Shown piece after piece: positions 16,490 through 24,791 of a stretch of 64,000 bases of DNA. The position numbers and the translations under genes were made by a program. Source of the DNA: Chthoniobacter flavus Ellin428 (GTDB lineage Bacteria; Verrucomicrobiota; Verrucomicrobiia; Chthoniobacterales; Chthoniobacteraceae); assembly GCF_000173075.1 (NCBI RefSeq), contig NZ_ABVL01000006.1:248001-312000 (forward strand). The letters are read 5' to 3'. The notes under the pieces were generated by a model. It saw only the letters and a list, made by a program, of their open reading frames with translations, ran no database searches and was not told where the DNA came from. Numbering within the stretch: position 1 is the stretch's first letter; each line of letters begins with the position of its first letter.

Positions 16490-16525
16490 TGCAGATAGAT
16501 AAGGCGGGGATTTAGTGTCGGGGCC

Positions 16526-17926
16526 ATGGCCGGACTTTCCCAATCGCAGACCCTCTCGCAGCAGCAGGTTTTGGCGCCGCAGCTGCAGCAGAGCTTGCAG
16601 ATTCTCCAGGCGCCGATGCTGGAGCTGCGGAACTTGATCCAACAGGAGCTTTGCACCAACCCGACGCTGGAGGAAGACATCAGCGAGCCGACGATTGAGG
16701 ATAAGAAGCAGGAGCACGAGGAATTTCAGGAAGAGTTCGACCGCCTGGCCAAGCTCGATGAGGAGTGGCGGGATTACATGTCCCAGAGCCAGAGCTACTC
16801 CGGACGCTCGTCGGAGGAAGAGGAACGGCGCCAATTCTTTTTCGACTCCATCGTGGGCCAGGAGACCTTGCAGCAGCATCTGCTCGAACAGGTCAACTCC
16901 AGCGATATCAACTCCGCCGACCGGAAGATCGCCGAGCTCCTCATTGGCAACGTCGATGATGCCGGCTTCCTGCAGACGGCCCCGGAAGAGATCGCCCAGA
17001 ATACCGGCATGGACGCGGCGGACCTGCAGCGTGTGCTGGATTTCGTCCAAACCTTTCATCCTGTGGGGGTGGCCGCCCGCGACCTCCGCGAGTGTCTGCT
17101 CATCCAGCTCCGACGCCTGAGCAAGGAGCAGAGCCTCGAGTATCGCATCGTCGATCGCTACCTCGAGGACCTCGGCAAGCGCCGCTTCCCGGAAATCGCC
17201 CGCCGGCTCGGCACGACGCCCGAGCAGGTCCAGCGCGCGGCAAATTTCATCGCCACTCTTGACCCGAAGCCCGGCCAGATTTTCACTCCCGACCCGAACA
17301 ATTACGTCCTGCCCGACGTCACCGTGGAAAAGATCGGCGGCGATTGGACCATCTCGCTGAACGGCGAGCAGATCCCGCATCTGCGGATCAGCAATACCTA
17401 CAAGGACCTCATGTCGCAGGATAAAGGCGGCGCGGACGTGAAGGATTACATCCGGGACAAAATTCGCAGCGGCAAGTTCCTCATCAAGTCGATCCACCAG
17501 CGCCAGCAGACGATCTCCAATATCGCCCACGAGATCGTTTCCCGGCAGAAGGACTTCCTCGATCAAGGCCCGAGCGCGCTCAAGCCCATGACCATGGTGC
17601 AGATCGCCGACGCGGTGGGCGTGCATGAGACGACGGTGAGTCGCGCCATCTCGGGCAAATACATGTCCACCCCGCAGGGCGTCTTCGACATGAAGTATTT
17701 CTTCACCCCGGGCTACCAGACCTCCGGCGGCGAATCGATGAGCAATACCAGCGTGAAAGGTGCCATCGCCGACCTCGTCAAAAGCGAGGACCCGAAGAGC
17801 CCGCTCAGCGACAAAGAGATCGTGGAGATTCTCGAAAAGCGCGGCATCCCGATCGCCCGCCGCACCGTGGCCAAATACCGCGGCGAGCTGAACATCCTGC
17901 CGAGCAACATGCGGAAGCGCTACTGA
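16526..17926 (+). CDS. rpoN: RNA polymerase sigma-54 factor RpoN
   Basis: A 466-residue sigma factor of usual length. Region I is the Gln/Leu-rich N-terminus (SQQQVLAPQLQQSLQILQ) that binds activators and core; region II is acidic (EEDISEPTIEDKKQEHEEF). Region III has the core-binding and DNA-binding parts, with a helix-turn-helix near 355-385 (IADAVGVHETTVSRAISGKY) and the RpoN box ARRTVAKYRGELNI near 444-457, differing by one residue from the common ARRTVAKYRE form. It recognises -24/-12 promoters and needs NtrC-type ATPases such as the one at 14018. Confidence 0.96.
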   Translation: MAGLSQSQTLSQQQVLAPQLQQSLQILQAPMLELRNLIQQELCTNPTLEEDISEPTIEDKKQEHEEFQEEFDRLAKLDEEWRDYMSQSQSYSGRSSEEEERRQFFFDSIVGQETLQQHLLEQVNSSDINSADRKIAELLIGNVDDAGFLQTAPEEIAQNTGMDAADLQRVLDFVQTFHPVGVAARDLRECLLIQLRRLSKEQSLEYRIVDRYLEDLGKRRFPEIARRLGTTPEQVQRAANFIATLDPKPGQIFTPDPNNYVLPDVTVEKIGGDWTISLNGEQIPHLRISNTYKDLMSQDKGGADVKDYIRDKIRSGKFLIKSIHQRQQTISNIAHEIVSRQKDFLDQGPSALKPMTMVQIADAVGVHETTVSRAISGKYMSTPQGVFDMKYFFTPGYQTSGGESMSNTSVKGAIADLVKSEDPKSPLSDKEIVEILEKRGIPIARRTVAKYRGELNILPSNMRKRY

Positions 17927-17951
17927 GCGCGAATCGAGGGCACTGCTCCGT

Positions 17952-18180
17952 CCTAAGCATTACCCACATCTTTGCTCGGTGTTTGGAGGTCGATACGGAT
18001 AGCGCCTTGGGAGCGGCGACCCCGCCATGGCGGGGTCGCCGACCGAAACAAACGCGCGGAGCGCCATCTTTGGGGCGTCGCTCCGCGACGCAGGGCGACT
18101 GGAAAGTCGCCCCTCCCAGTGAGCCGCAGCCGATTTCCCCGCTGTCCCTAAACCTCAAAAAGATGTGGGTAATGCTTAGG
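17952..18180. repeat. 229-bp palindromic element with perfect 22-bp inverted ends
   Basis: The ends 17952-17973 and 18159-18180 are perfect 22-bp inverted repeats. Between them is a 109-bp core (18009-18117) whose reverse complement recurs at 48692-48794. The core includes a perfect 26-bp palindrome at 18015-18040, a CGCGGAGCG/CGCTCCGCG stem and a GGGCGACT/AGTCGCCC stem. It lies between the convergent rpoN and TPR genes, 25 nt after the rpoN stop. No gene is seen in the 314-bp gap. Confidence 0.85.
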
Positions 18181-18240
18181 CTCAGTCAGCGCCTCAATAT
18201 TTGGGTACCGACCGGACGGTGCCATCCACGCGTTCCGCGC

Positions 18241-19029
18241 TCACCCCACCGGCTCGTTGATCGCCCGCAATAGCTTCTTCGCCGCCCGGCTCCAGCGCCG
18301 TTCGCGGGAGCGCGCATAGCGCGGGCTGTATTCGATGTCGTTGATGAGCTCCTCGAGCTTCGCTTTTCCCTCCGTGCGCTCGCCCATTTGCACCAGCAGC
18401 TGCGCGTATTCGATCTGCACCTCGCTGTAGCTGTGCTTCCGCAGGAAGTATTCGTAGAGATTGCGCGCGTCCTGGTAATTCCCGCGCCGCGCCTGGCAGC
18501 GCGCGAGCTTCCAGATGAGCTGATCGTTATCGTAGTCCGGCTTCTGCTGATACGCCTTGCCGAGAAACGGCCACGCTTCATTCGCCCGATCCATCTCCAG
18601 CAGCGCGTAGCCCAGCCGCACCTGCACGTCGAAAATATCCGGTTGTCGCTGCAACGATTCCCGGTAGGCAGCCTCCGCCGCCGGGAATTTCCCGATGCTC
18701 AGATACGCATCACCCAAAATCTCAAAGCTCGCCGCGGTATTCAGCCGTTTCGTTTGCCCCTCCAGGTCGCGAATCCGCCCGGCCATCGACAGCCGTTTCC
18801 ACAGTCCATACTCGATCCGCGAGCCTTCCCAATACTGGGTAAAAAAGTAAATGAGCGCGAAAACCCCTCCCGAGCACAGGATCAGCCAGATCCAGTAAAA
18901 TTCCCCGCCGCGCCTCCAGCAGTCATAGGCCATCCACAGCGAAAACATGAAACCCAGCAGGGCTAAAAGAGCCGCCAACGCGCCGCCGACGCTGTCGACA
19001 TTCTGAAGATAGTAGAAGAGCCGATACAT
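18241..19029 (-). CDS. membrane-anchored TPR protein
   Basis: A 262-residue protein with two or three N-terminal membrane helices (ALAALLALLGFMFSLWMAYD and YWIWLILCSGGVFALIYFF) and a cytoplasmic or periplasmic TPR domain from about residue 95 (ASFEILGDAYLSIGKFPAAE, then EAAYRESLQRQPDIFDVQVR). TPR domains bind partner proteins; no enzymatic motif is visible. It is divergent from the Mrp gene and convergent with rpoN. Role unknown. Confidence 0.75.
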   Translation of the reverse strand: MYRLFYYLQNVDSVGGALAALLALLGFMFSLWMAYDCWRRGGEFYWIWLILCSGGVFALIYFFTQYWEGSRIEYGLWKRLSMAGRIRDLEGQTKRLNTAASFEILGDAYLSIGKFPAAEAAYRESLQRQPDIFDVQVRLGYALLEMDRANEAWPFLGKAYQQKPDYDNDQLIWKLARCQARRGNYQDARNLYEYFLRKHSYSEVQIEYAQLLVQMGERTEGKAKLEELINDIEYSPRYARSRERRWSRAAKKLLRAINEPVG

Positions 19030-19141
19030 GACTTGAGGTCGTTCCCAAGGCGGAGCAGTTCATAGACCATCGGCTACCGTTCATTCCAGCGCTTTTCGCA
19101 GTTGCGGTCTGCGCCTTGCGTGCCAGAGAGTGTGCACCCGC

Positions 19142-20191
19142 ATGATCACACCCGAGCAAGTCCGAGAGAAGCTTTCCACCGTCAAATACCCCGGTTTCAG
19201 CCGCGACATCATTTCGTTTGGCTTGCTGAAAGACGTGAAGATCACTGGCGTCGACGTCGTCGTGCAGATGACTCTGGCGACGAATGACCCGAAAATCCCG
19301 CAGACCATCAAGGAAGGCTCCGAGGCCGCGCTGGCGCAGATTCCCGATGTGGGGCGGGTGACTGTGCGCATCGATATCCAGGCGCCGCCGCAAGCGCCGC
19401 AGGCCGGGAGCGCCCCGATGTCTGCCGGCGCGATCGAAGGCATCAAGCGGGTCATCGCCGTGGCCAGCGGCAAGGGTGGGGTGGGCAAATCCACTGTGGC
19501 GGCGAACCTCGCCGTGGCCCTGAGCCAGACCGGCGCGTCGGTCGGCCTGTGCGATTGCGATCTCTATGGGCCGAGCATCGGCCTCATGTTTGGCAGCAAT
19601 GAGCGCCCCATGGCCACCGAGGACAATCGCATCCTGCCCATCGAACGCTACGGTTTGCGCCTCATGTCGATGGGCTTCCTTCTCGACGACGCTTCCCCGG
19701 CGATCCTCCGCGGACCGATGGTCACCAAATACACCCAGCAGTTCCTCCGTCAGGTCGAATGGGGCGAACTCGACTACCTCATCCTCGATCTGCCGCCAGG
19801 CACGGGCGACATCCAGCTCACCATCGTCCAAACCGTCGCCTTGGCCGGCGCTGTGATCGTCACCACCCCGCAAGAAGTCGCGCTAATCGATGCGCGCAAA
19901 GCGGCGACGATGTTCCAGAAGGTGAACGTTCCCGTCCTCGGGCTCATCGAAAACATGAGCTATTTCGTGTCGCCTAGTGACGGCAAGCGCTACGACATTT
20001 TCGGACAAGGCGGTGGCGAACGCGAGGCGGCCCGCCTCAAGGTTCCACTGTTGGGACAGATCCCGATCGACATCCCGACACGCGAAGCCGGCGATCGCGG
20101 GCAACCCGTGACCGCCGCCGATCCGGCCAACCCCGTGTCGCAGGCCTTTAAGAAGATTGTCGAACATTTGACCCAATCTTCGTCGGTATAA
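19142..20191 (+). CDS. mrp: Mrp/NBP35-type P-loop ATPase (iron-sulfur carrier family) lacking the CxxC motif
   Basis: A 349-residue ATPase. The N-terminus (residues 1-80) is an MIP18/DUF59-type domain and the rest a deviant Walker ATPase: GKGGVGKSTVAANLAV near residue 107, DCDLYGPSIG, and ENMSYF near 268. In most Mrp/ApbC proteins this last motif is followed by CxxC, which bridges an Fe-S cluster in the dimer; here it reads VSPSDGKRYDIFG, with no cysteine. The protein may still bind ATP but could hold a cluster differently or not at all. ATG 19142 is preferred over GTG 19130. A small gene and the pyr operon follow. Confidence 0.9.
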   Translation: MITPEQVREKLSTVKYPGFSRDIISFGLLKDVKITGVDVVVQMTLATNDPKIPQTIKEGSEAALAQIPDVGRVTVRIDIQAPPQAPQAGSAPMSAGAIEGIKRVIAVASGKGGVGKSTVAANLAVALSQTGASVGLCDCDLYGPSIGLMFGSNERPMATEDNRILPIERYGLRLMSMGFLLDDASPAILRGPMVTKYTQQFLRQVEWGELDYLILDLPPGTGDIQLTIVQTVALAGAVIVTTPQEVALIDARKAATMFQKVNVPVLGLIENMSYFVSPSDGKRYDIFGQGGGEREAARLKVPLLGQIPIDIPTREAGDRGQPVTAADPANPVSQAFKKIVEHLTQSSSV

Positions 20192-20281
20192 GCGTAAGTT
20201 GTCAGTGGGCGTCGATTACGTATTTCCCTCGGGCAAAACGATTGACGAACGCTGAAAATTCCAGAAATTATGCTCATAGCA

Positions 20282-20494
20282 ATGAGCTCTCCTATAGATG
20301 AACCGGCCGAACTCGTACGCGAGTCCTTGCTCTACAAGGAATTCCTTGCCGAGCGTGAAGAGATTTTGCGCCACAAGTGGATCGAGAGCGAAAAAGCCGG
20401 CCACGACATCGGATTCGAAAAAGCTCTCCTCGACTGGATCGTGAAACACCGGTCCTCCTGGCGGGCTCAACGACACCCCGGACAGGTGAACTAG
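20282..20494 (+). CDS. small conserved-looking protein of unknown function
   Basis: A 70-residue charged, helical protein (from MSSPIDEPAE) with the motif RHKWIESEKAGHDIGFEKAL and a basic end KHRSSWRAQR. ATG 20282 is taken rather than 20270. It lies between mrp and pyrR in the same orientation, 90 bp after mrp and 47 bp before pyrR. It looks like a real small protein, with good codon use and compact helical pattern, but I cannot assign a family. Confidence 0.6.
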   Translation: MSSPIDEPAELVRESLLYKEFLAEREEILRHKWIESEKAGHDIGFEKALLDWIVKHRSSWRAQRHPGQVN

Positions 20495-20514
20495 TCCGCC
20501 CCGGTCCCTTTAAA

Positions 20515-20532
20515 GCGATCCTGCGAGGTCGC
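20515..20532 (+). promoter_or_regulatory. PyrR-binding RNA hairpin at the pyrR ribosome binding site
   Basis: GCGATCCTGCGAGGTCGC folds into a stem with hexaloop CUGCGA. It matches the PyrR binding-loop consensus ARUCCNGNGAGGYU at all loop and GG positions; the terminal A-U pair is replaced by the compensating G-C. It ends 2 nt before the AAGGA ribosome binding site (20534-20538) of pyrR, which implies translational repression by PyrR-UMP. Confidence 0.8.
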
Positions 20533-20540
20533 CAAGGAAC

Positions 20541-21104
20541 ATGAACCCCGACCCTACCCCGCCTACTCCCGGCGCCGCGCTCATCCTCGACGCTGCGGCC
20601 ATCGAGCGCTGCCTCAAGCGCATCGCGCACGAAATCATCGAGCGCAATCCCGACCTGACGAAGGTCGCCCTCATCGGTATCCCGTCTCGCGGCGTCGAGA
20701 TCGCCAAACGGCTCGCGACTTATCTCAAGGAGTTCAGCGGCACCGAGCCCTTTGCCGGTGTTGTCGACGTTGCCATGCATCGCGACGACCTCCATCGCCA
20801 TCGTCTCCCACCGCGCGTGGAGCGCACCATCCTGCCGCTCGAGTTGGATGACATGACCATCGTCCTGACCGACGACGTTCTTTTCTCCGGCCGGACCTGT
20901 CGCGCGGCCATGGATTCCATCTCCAGCTTCGGCCGCCCCGCGCGCATCCAGTATGCCGTGCTCGTCGACCGTGGCCATCGTGAACTGCCCATTCGTGCCG
21001 ATTACGTGGGCAAAAATCTTCCGACCTCGCTTGGCGAGCGAGTCCACGTGCGTTTCGAAACCACCGACGGCATGCCTGACGCCGTCTGGATGAGCCCATC
21101 CTGA
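20541..21104 (+). CDS. pyrR: PyrR, pyrimidine operon regulator / uracil phosphoribosyltransferase
   Basis: A 187-residue PRTase-fold protein of usual size. The PRPP-binding motif [20 protein letters not shown] is near residue 109, and [10 protein letters not shown] and VDRGHRELP fit PyrR. It binds pyr mRNA when UMP is high and may also make UMP from uracil. The basic region MHRDDLHRH... matches the RNA-binding part in position. A consensus PyrR-binding hairpin sits right in front of its own ribosome binding site (20515-20532). It heads pyrR-pyrB-DUF4288-pyrC. Confidence 0.93.
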   Translation: MNPDPTPPTPGAALILDAAAIERCLKRIAHEIIERNPDLTKVALIGIPSRGVEIAKRLATYLKEFSGTEPFAGVVDVAMHRDDLHRHRLPPRVERTILPLELDDMTIVLTDDVLFSGRTCRAAMDSISSFGRPARIQYAVLVDRGHRELPIRADYVGKNLPTSLGERVHVRFETTDGMPDAVWMSPS

Positions 21105-21111
21105 TCCTGTC

Positions 21112-22098
21112 ATGAGCGCCGCCACCCCCGTGCAGCAAAAATCCGTCACCGCCAGCAAGGACGCTCCGGCCTGGACCCACAAAGACCTCGTCGGCCTTGA
21201 GGACCTCACGGCCGCCGAGATCACCCACGTGCTCGATACCGCTTCGGCCTTCAAGGACGTCGGCACGCGCGAAATCAAAAAGGTGCCGGCCCTGCGGGGC
21301 CAGACGATGGTCAACTTCTTCGTCGAAGCCAGCACCCGCACCCGAGTGAGCTTCGAGCTGGCCGCCCATCGGCTGAGCGCGGACGTCATCAACATGACCG
21401 CCTCGACGTCGAGCCTCACCAAGGGCGAGACGCTCAAGGACACCGCGCTCAATCTGCAAGCATTGCACGCCGATATTATCGTCCTGCGTCACAGCAGCGC
21501 GGGTGCTTCGAAATTCCTCGCCGAACGGCTCGACGCCAGCGTGATCAATGCCGGTGACGGCGCCCACGAGCATCCCACCCAGGCGTTGCTCGATACCTTC
21601 ACCATCCGCGAAAAGCTCGGCCGCATCGAAGGCATCCATGTGGCGATCATCGGCGACATCCTTTTCAGCCGCGTCGCCCGCTCGAATATCCATGCCCTGC
21701 TCAAGCTCGGCGCCCGCGTGACCCTCGTCGGCCCGAGCACGCTCGTTCCACACGAGTTCGAGCAAATGGGCGTGAAGGTCACCCACGATCTCGACAGCGT
21801 GTTGCCGGACGCCGACGTGGTGAACCTGCTGCGCATCCAGCATGAGCGCCAGCGCAAGGAATACTTCCCCAGCCTCGGCGAATACACCTCCCTCTTTGGC
21901 CTCACCAAACAGCGCGCCGAACGGCTCAAACCCGAAGCGCTCATCATGCACCCCGGCCCGATCAATCGCGGTGTCGAGATCGACAGCGAGCTCGCCGATT
22001 GTAGCCGCAGCGTGATCCTCGACCAGGTGACCAACGGCCTCGCCGTGCGCATGGCGGTACTCTACCTCTGCGCGGGTACGAATCCGAAGAGGGGATGA
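21112..22098 (+). CDS. pyrB: aspartate carbamoyltransferase catalytic subunit
   Basis: A 328-residue protein with the carbamoyl-phosphate loop [20 protein letters not shown] near residue 66-85 (STRTR) and [14 protein letters not shown] near 152. It catalyses the first committed step of pyrimidine synthesis, joining carbamoyl phosphate to aspartate. The gene starts 8 bp after pyrR and its stop overlaps the DUF4288 start (ATGA). No pyrI regulatory subunit is present, so control probably lies with PyrR. Confidence 0.95.
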   Translation: MSAATPVQQKSVTASKDAPAWTHKDLVGLEDLTAAEITHVLDTASAFKDVGTREIKKVPALRGQTMVNFFVEASTRTRVSFELAAHRLSADVINMTASTSSLTKGETLKDTALNLQALHADIIVLRHSSAGASKFLAERLDASVINAGDGAHEHPTQALLDTFTIREKLGRIEGIHVAIIGDILFSRVARSNIHALLKLGARVTLVGPSTLVPHEFEQMGVKVTHDLDSVLPDADVVNLLRIQHERQRKEYFPSLGEYTSLFGLTKQRAERLKPEALIMHPGPINRGVEIDSELADCSRSVILDQVTNGLAVRMAVLYLCAGTNPKRG

Positions 22099-22499
22099 AA
22101 TCCGCGCGGCCGGCAAAAAAATGGGATCGGAATCGCAGTCCGGTCGGCTGGTATGTGGCTACCTACATTGAGCGCTTCGAATTTGAGGGGGAGGACAAAA
22201 AGAATCCGCGCCGCCGTTGTCGCGCTTGGGAGAGCATGATTTTGGTCAAAGCCTCCACGCCGGAGCGGGCCTATCGTCGGGCTTTGCGGCATGTGGCGGG
22301 CTCGGAGGACCCTTCATGGACCAATGGGCGCGGTGAGCGCGGGCGATTGATTTTTGAGGGACTGACGGAATTGGTGCCGGTTTACGACCCGCTCGAAGAC
22401 GGGTCCGAGATTTGTTGGACAGATCATCAGAACTTCTCCGTGCAAAGGATAAAAGGCATGATCAAAAAGAAGGAAGAGCTATCCGTGTTTCGCCCATGA
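22095..22499 (+). CDS. DUF4288 domain-containing protein inside the pyr operon
   Basis: A 134-residue protein with [16 protein letters not shown] near the start, [19 protein letters not shown] in the middle and a Glu/Leu-rich end. I recognise it as DUF4288 by the pattern of YVAxYIER, WExxILVKA and the final [16 protein letters not shown]. Function unknown. It overlaps pyrB by 4 bp upstream and pyrC by 4 bp downstream, so it is translated as part of the pyrimidine operon. That position suggests a role in pyrimidine synthesis or its control. Confidence 0.7.
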   Translation: MKSARPAKKWDRNRSPVGWYVATYIERFEFEGEDKKNPRRRCRAWESMILVKASTPERAYRRALRHVAGSEDPSWTNGRGERGRLIFEGLTELVPVYDPLEDGSEICWTDHQNFSVQRIKGMIKKKEELSVFRP

Positions 22500-23785
22500 C
22501 CACTCTCATTACCAACGGCCACATAATCGATCCCGCAAACGGCATTGATCGTGTTGGCGATGTTTACATCACCGACGGCAAGATCGCGAAGATCGACCTT
22601 GAAGGTTCCGCGCGTCATGTGGAGAAGGACGAGACGATCATCGATGCGACGGGGCTCGTCGTGACCCCGGGTCTCATCGATCTGCACGTCCATTTCCGCG
22701 AGCCGGGGCAATCGGCCAAAGAAACCATCGCGACCGGCGCCAAGGCGGCTGCTGCGGGTGGCTTCACCAGCGTCGTCTGCATGCCGAATACGGCGCCCTC
22801 GGTCGATAGCCCGAGTGTCGTTACGTGGATTTTGGAAAAGGCAAAAGCCGAGGCTTGCGTGAATGTCTTTCCCACCGGCGCGATCACCAAAGGAATCGCC
22901 GGCGAAGAACTCGCGCCCATCGGCTCCATGCGCAAGGCCGGTATCGTCGCCCTCACCGACGATGGCCATTGCATCCAGAACCCCGAGATCATGCGCCGCG
23001 CCCTCGAATACGCCCGCATGTTCAATCTCACCGTCATGGATCATTGCCAGGACTACGCACTGGTCGGCAAAGGCGTGATGCACGAGGGCTACTGGAGCAC
23101 GGTGCTCGGCCTGCCCGGCTGGCCGGCGCTCGGTGAAGAAATCATCGTCTCGCGCAATGCCCAGCTCGCCGAACTCACCGGCACGGCCATTCACTGCCAG
23201 CACCTGAGCAGCGGCGGCAGCGTGCGCATTCTGCGCGAAGCGCGGAGTCGCGGGGTGCCGATCAGCGGTGAAATCTGCCCGCACCACATCGCGCTGACCG
23301 ACGAGTCGATCCGCACCTACGACACGAATTTCAAGATGAATCCGCCGCTGCGCACCCAGCGCGACATCGACCTGCTCATCGAGGGCGTGGCCGACGGCAC
23401 CATCACCGTGCTGGCCAGCGATCACGCCCCGCACTGCAGCTACGAGAAGGAAGTGGAATTCGACCAGGCGCCCTTCGGTATTCTCGGCCTCGAGACGGAA
23501 GTCGGCCTTTTCCTCGACATCCTCATGCACAAGAAAAAGGCCATCAGCCTCGCGCGTTTTGTCGCCATGTTCACCATCGAGCCCGCACGCCTGCTCGGCC
23601 TTGACCGTGGCACGCTCAGCGTCGGCGCCCCGGCCGACATCACGCTGCTCGATCCCGACCGCGAATGGACCGTGGACAAAGAGCAAAGCTTCTCCCGCAG
23701 CCGAAATACTCCGTTCCAAGGCTGGCAGCTCAAAGGCCGCGCCGTGCGCACGATCGTCGGCGGAGAGACGGTCTGGTCGTCGTAG
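22496..23785 (+). CDS. pyrC: dihydroorotase, multifunctional-complex type (class I)
   Basis: A 429-residue amidohydrolase. The metal-binding HVHFREPG is near residue 62, the mid-chain His motifs CQHLSSGGSV and CPHHIALTD follow, and ASDHAPH is near 311. Length and motifs fit the 420-430-residue class I dihydroorotase that may pair with PyrB. ATG 22496 (MTTLITNGH) is taken; it overlaps the stop of the DUF4288 gene as ATGA. It is the last gene of the operon; pyrC is convergent with vapC. Confidence 0.95.
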   Translation: MTTLITNGHIIDPANGIDRVGDVYITDGKIAKIDLEGSARHVEKDETIIDATGLVVTPGLIDLHVHFREPGQSAKETIATGAKAAAAGGFTSVVCMPNTAPSVDSPSVVTWILEKAKAEACVNVFPTGAITKGIAGEELAPIGSMRKAGIVALTDDGHCIQNPEIMRRALEYARMFNLTVMDHCQDYALVGKGVMHEGYWSTVLGLPGWPALGEEIIVSRNAQLAELTGTAIHCQHLSSGGSVRILREARSRGVPISGEICPHHIALTDESIRTYDTNFKMNPPLRTQRDIDLLIEGVADGTITVLASDHAPHCSYEKEVEFDQAPFGILGLETEVGLFLDILMHKKKAISLARFVAMFTIEPARLLGLDRGTLSVGAPADITLLDPDREWTVDKEQSFSRSRNTPFQGWQLKGRAVRTIVGGETVWSS

Positions 23786-23850
23786 CTTCCGGGCCGGTTC
23801 TTCAAGATGGCGCTTCAGATGCGAAGACCATTTACCCTTGAGTGCGATGC

Positions 23851-24279
23851 TCACAAGGTCACTGTTTGCAGCCCGAAAGCGGGCGCGGCATCGATCATGT
23901 GGCGGTCGTTGGTGTGAACAGCAGCAAAGCCATTCTCTGCTGCGCAAGCCAAATGGAGCCCATCCGCCGCGCGAAGGTAGGTTGTTGCGGCAAGGCAGCG
24001 AAAGCGGAGCGAGAAGGAGCGGAGCAACACATCGTCCAGCGGATGCCATTGCCAAAGCCCGCCCAAGCAATCGGTTTCAAACTGATCGCACAGCAAGCGA
24101 AAGCCTGCCTCGTCTACCACATTCTCACGAAGCTTCCGATGGAAGACCGCGATAACTTCCGCTTTTCCGAGAAGCAAACAATTGACGCCAGCACTGTCTT
24201 GGGCGGCGGCTGTTACCTTCGCGCTGTCCGGTTCGGCGAGATAGAACTTCGCGATATAGCAGGCGTCAAAATAGATCAT
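23851..24279 (-). CDS. vapC: PIN-domain ribonuclease, VapC-type toxin
   Basis: A 142-residue PIN protein. Acidic active-site residues are visible in MIYFDACYIAKFYL (Asp5), GKAEVIAVFHRK (Glu near 40), LRAADGLHLACA (Asp near 106) and TNDRHM (Asp near 124). PIN toxins cut RNA, often tRNA or rRNA, and are held by the upstream antitoxin. The start overlaps the Phd-like antitoxin by 4 bp (24276-24279), the usual antitoxin-first order. It is convergent with pyrC. Confidence 0.88.
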   Translation of the reverse strand: MIYFDACYIAKFYLAEPDSAKVTAAAQDSAGVNCLLLGKAEVIAVFHRKLRENVVDEAGFRLLCDQFETDCLGGLWQWHPLDDVLLRSFSLRFRCLAATTYLRAADGLHLACAAENGFAAVHTNDRHMIDAAPAFGLQTVTL

Positions 24280-24527
24280 CTCCCCTCGCGCATCTCGGAG
24301 ATGGCCTGAGTGCTTTCGGTCCCGGCGGAAAGTTCGCGTTGCAATTGGGCAAATCCCGGAAGCAGCCTGCGGGTGAGGAACGGATTCCGTGCGGGGAGGA
24401 TAGGAACTCTCACTATCTTTGCAACTGGTTGTCCGTTGTCCGTGAGCAGGATCGGATCCTGTTCTGTGGCTTTGCGCACCCAGAGAGCGGTTTGCTCGTG
24501 GAGCTCATCAATCGTGATCGCTGTCAT
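24276..24527 (-). CDS. Phd/YefM-type antitoxin (VapB partner)
   Basis: An 83-residue protein from ATG 24527 with the Phd-family opening MTAITIDELHEQ and the motif PILLTDNGQPVAKIVRVP, then a Leu/Arg-rich C-terminus that would wrap the toxin. It overlaps vapC by 4 bp downstream and a third small gene by 4 bp upstream. The upstream in-frame extension to 24764 has no such features and is rejected as the start. It probably autoregulates the operon together with VapC. Confidence 0.82.
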   Translation of the reverse strand: MTAITIDELHEQTALWVRKATEQDPILLTDNGQPVAKIVRVPILPARNPFLTRRLLPGFAQLQRELSAGTESTQAISEMREGR

Positions 24528-24739
24528 GACCCGAAGATGGCCCGCGTGTGTTTGGCCTGAGCCAAGGCCTCGCCCAGTCGCCGCTCCAGCGACGTCAACT
24601 TGCGAATGTCGATCAATCTTGCCCCGGATGCCCGCACCTTGCCCTCCTTCATCAAACGGGCAAGCGCGACCTTCGCATCGGATACTGAAAGCTGCTTCGC
24701 GGAGGTGGCAGTTTGGCGGCGCATAGCGTTGGGTGACAT
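24524..24739 (-). CDS. small protein heading the vapBC-like operon, unknown function
   Basis: A 71-residue basic helical protein from ATG 24739 (MSPNAMRRQT), with an alternative start at 24724. Residues include SVSDAKVALARLMKEGKVRA, which reads like a winged-helix or ribbon-helix fragment. Its stop overlaps the antitoxin start by 4 bp, so three genes overlap in series (small protein, antitoxin, toxin). I do not recognise a family; it may be a DNA-binding cofactor of the module or an unrelated passenger. Confidence 0.55.
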   Translation of the reverse strand: MSPNAMRRQTATSAKQLSVSDAKVALARLMKEGKVRASGARLIDIRKLTSLERRLGEALAQAKHTRAIFGS

Positions 24740-24791
24740 TGGCACCCATTGGCTCTCGAGGCAAGTTCGGGAAACATCGCTGGTGTGGTAG

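Noticed and set aside
22427-24070. 547-residue minus frame across pyrC and vapC
   Set aside because: It overlaps a clear dihydroorotase on the other strand and has no motifs.
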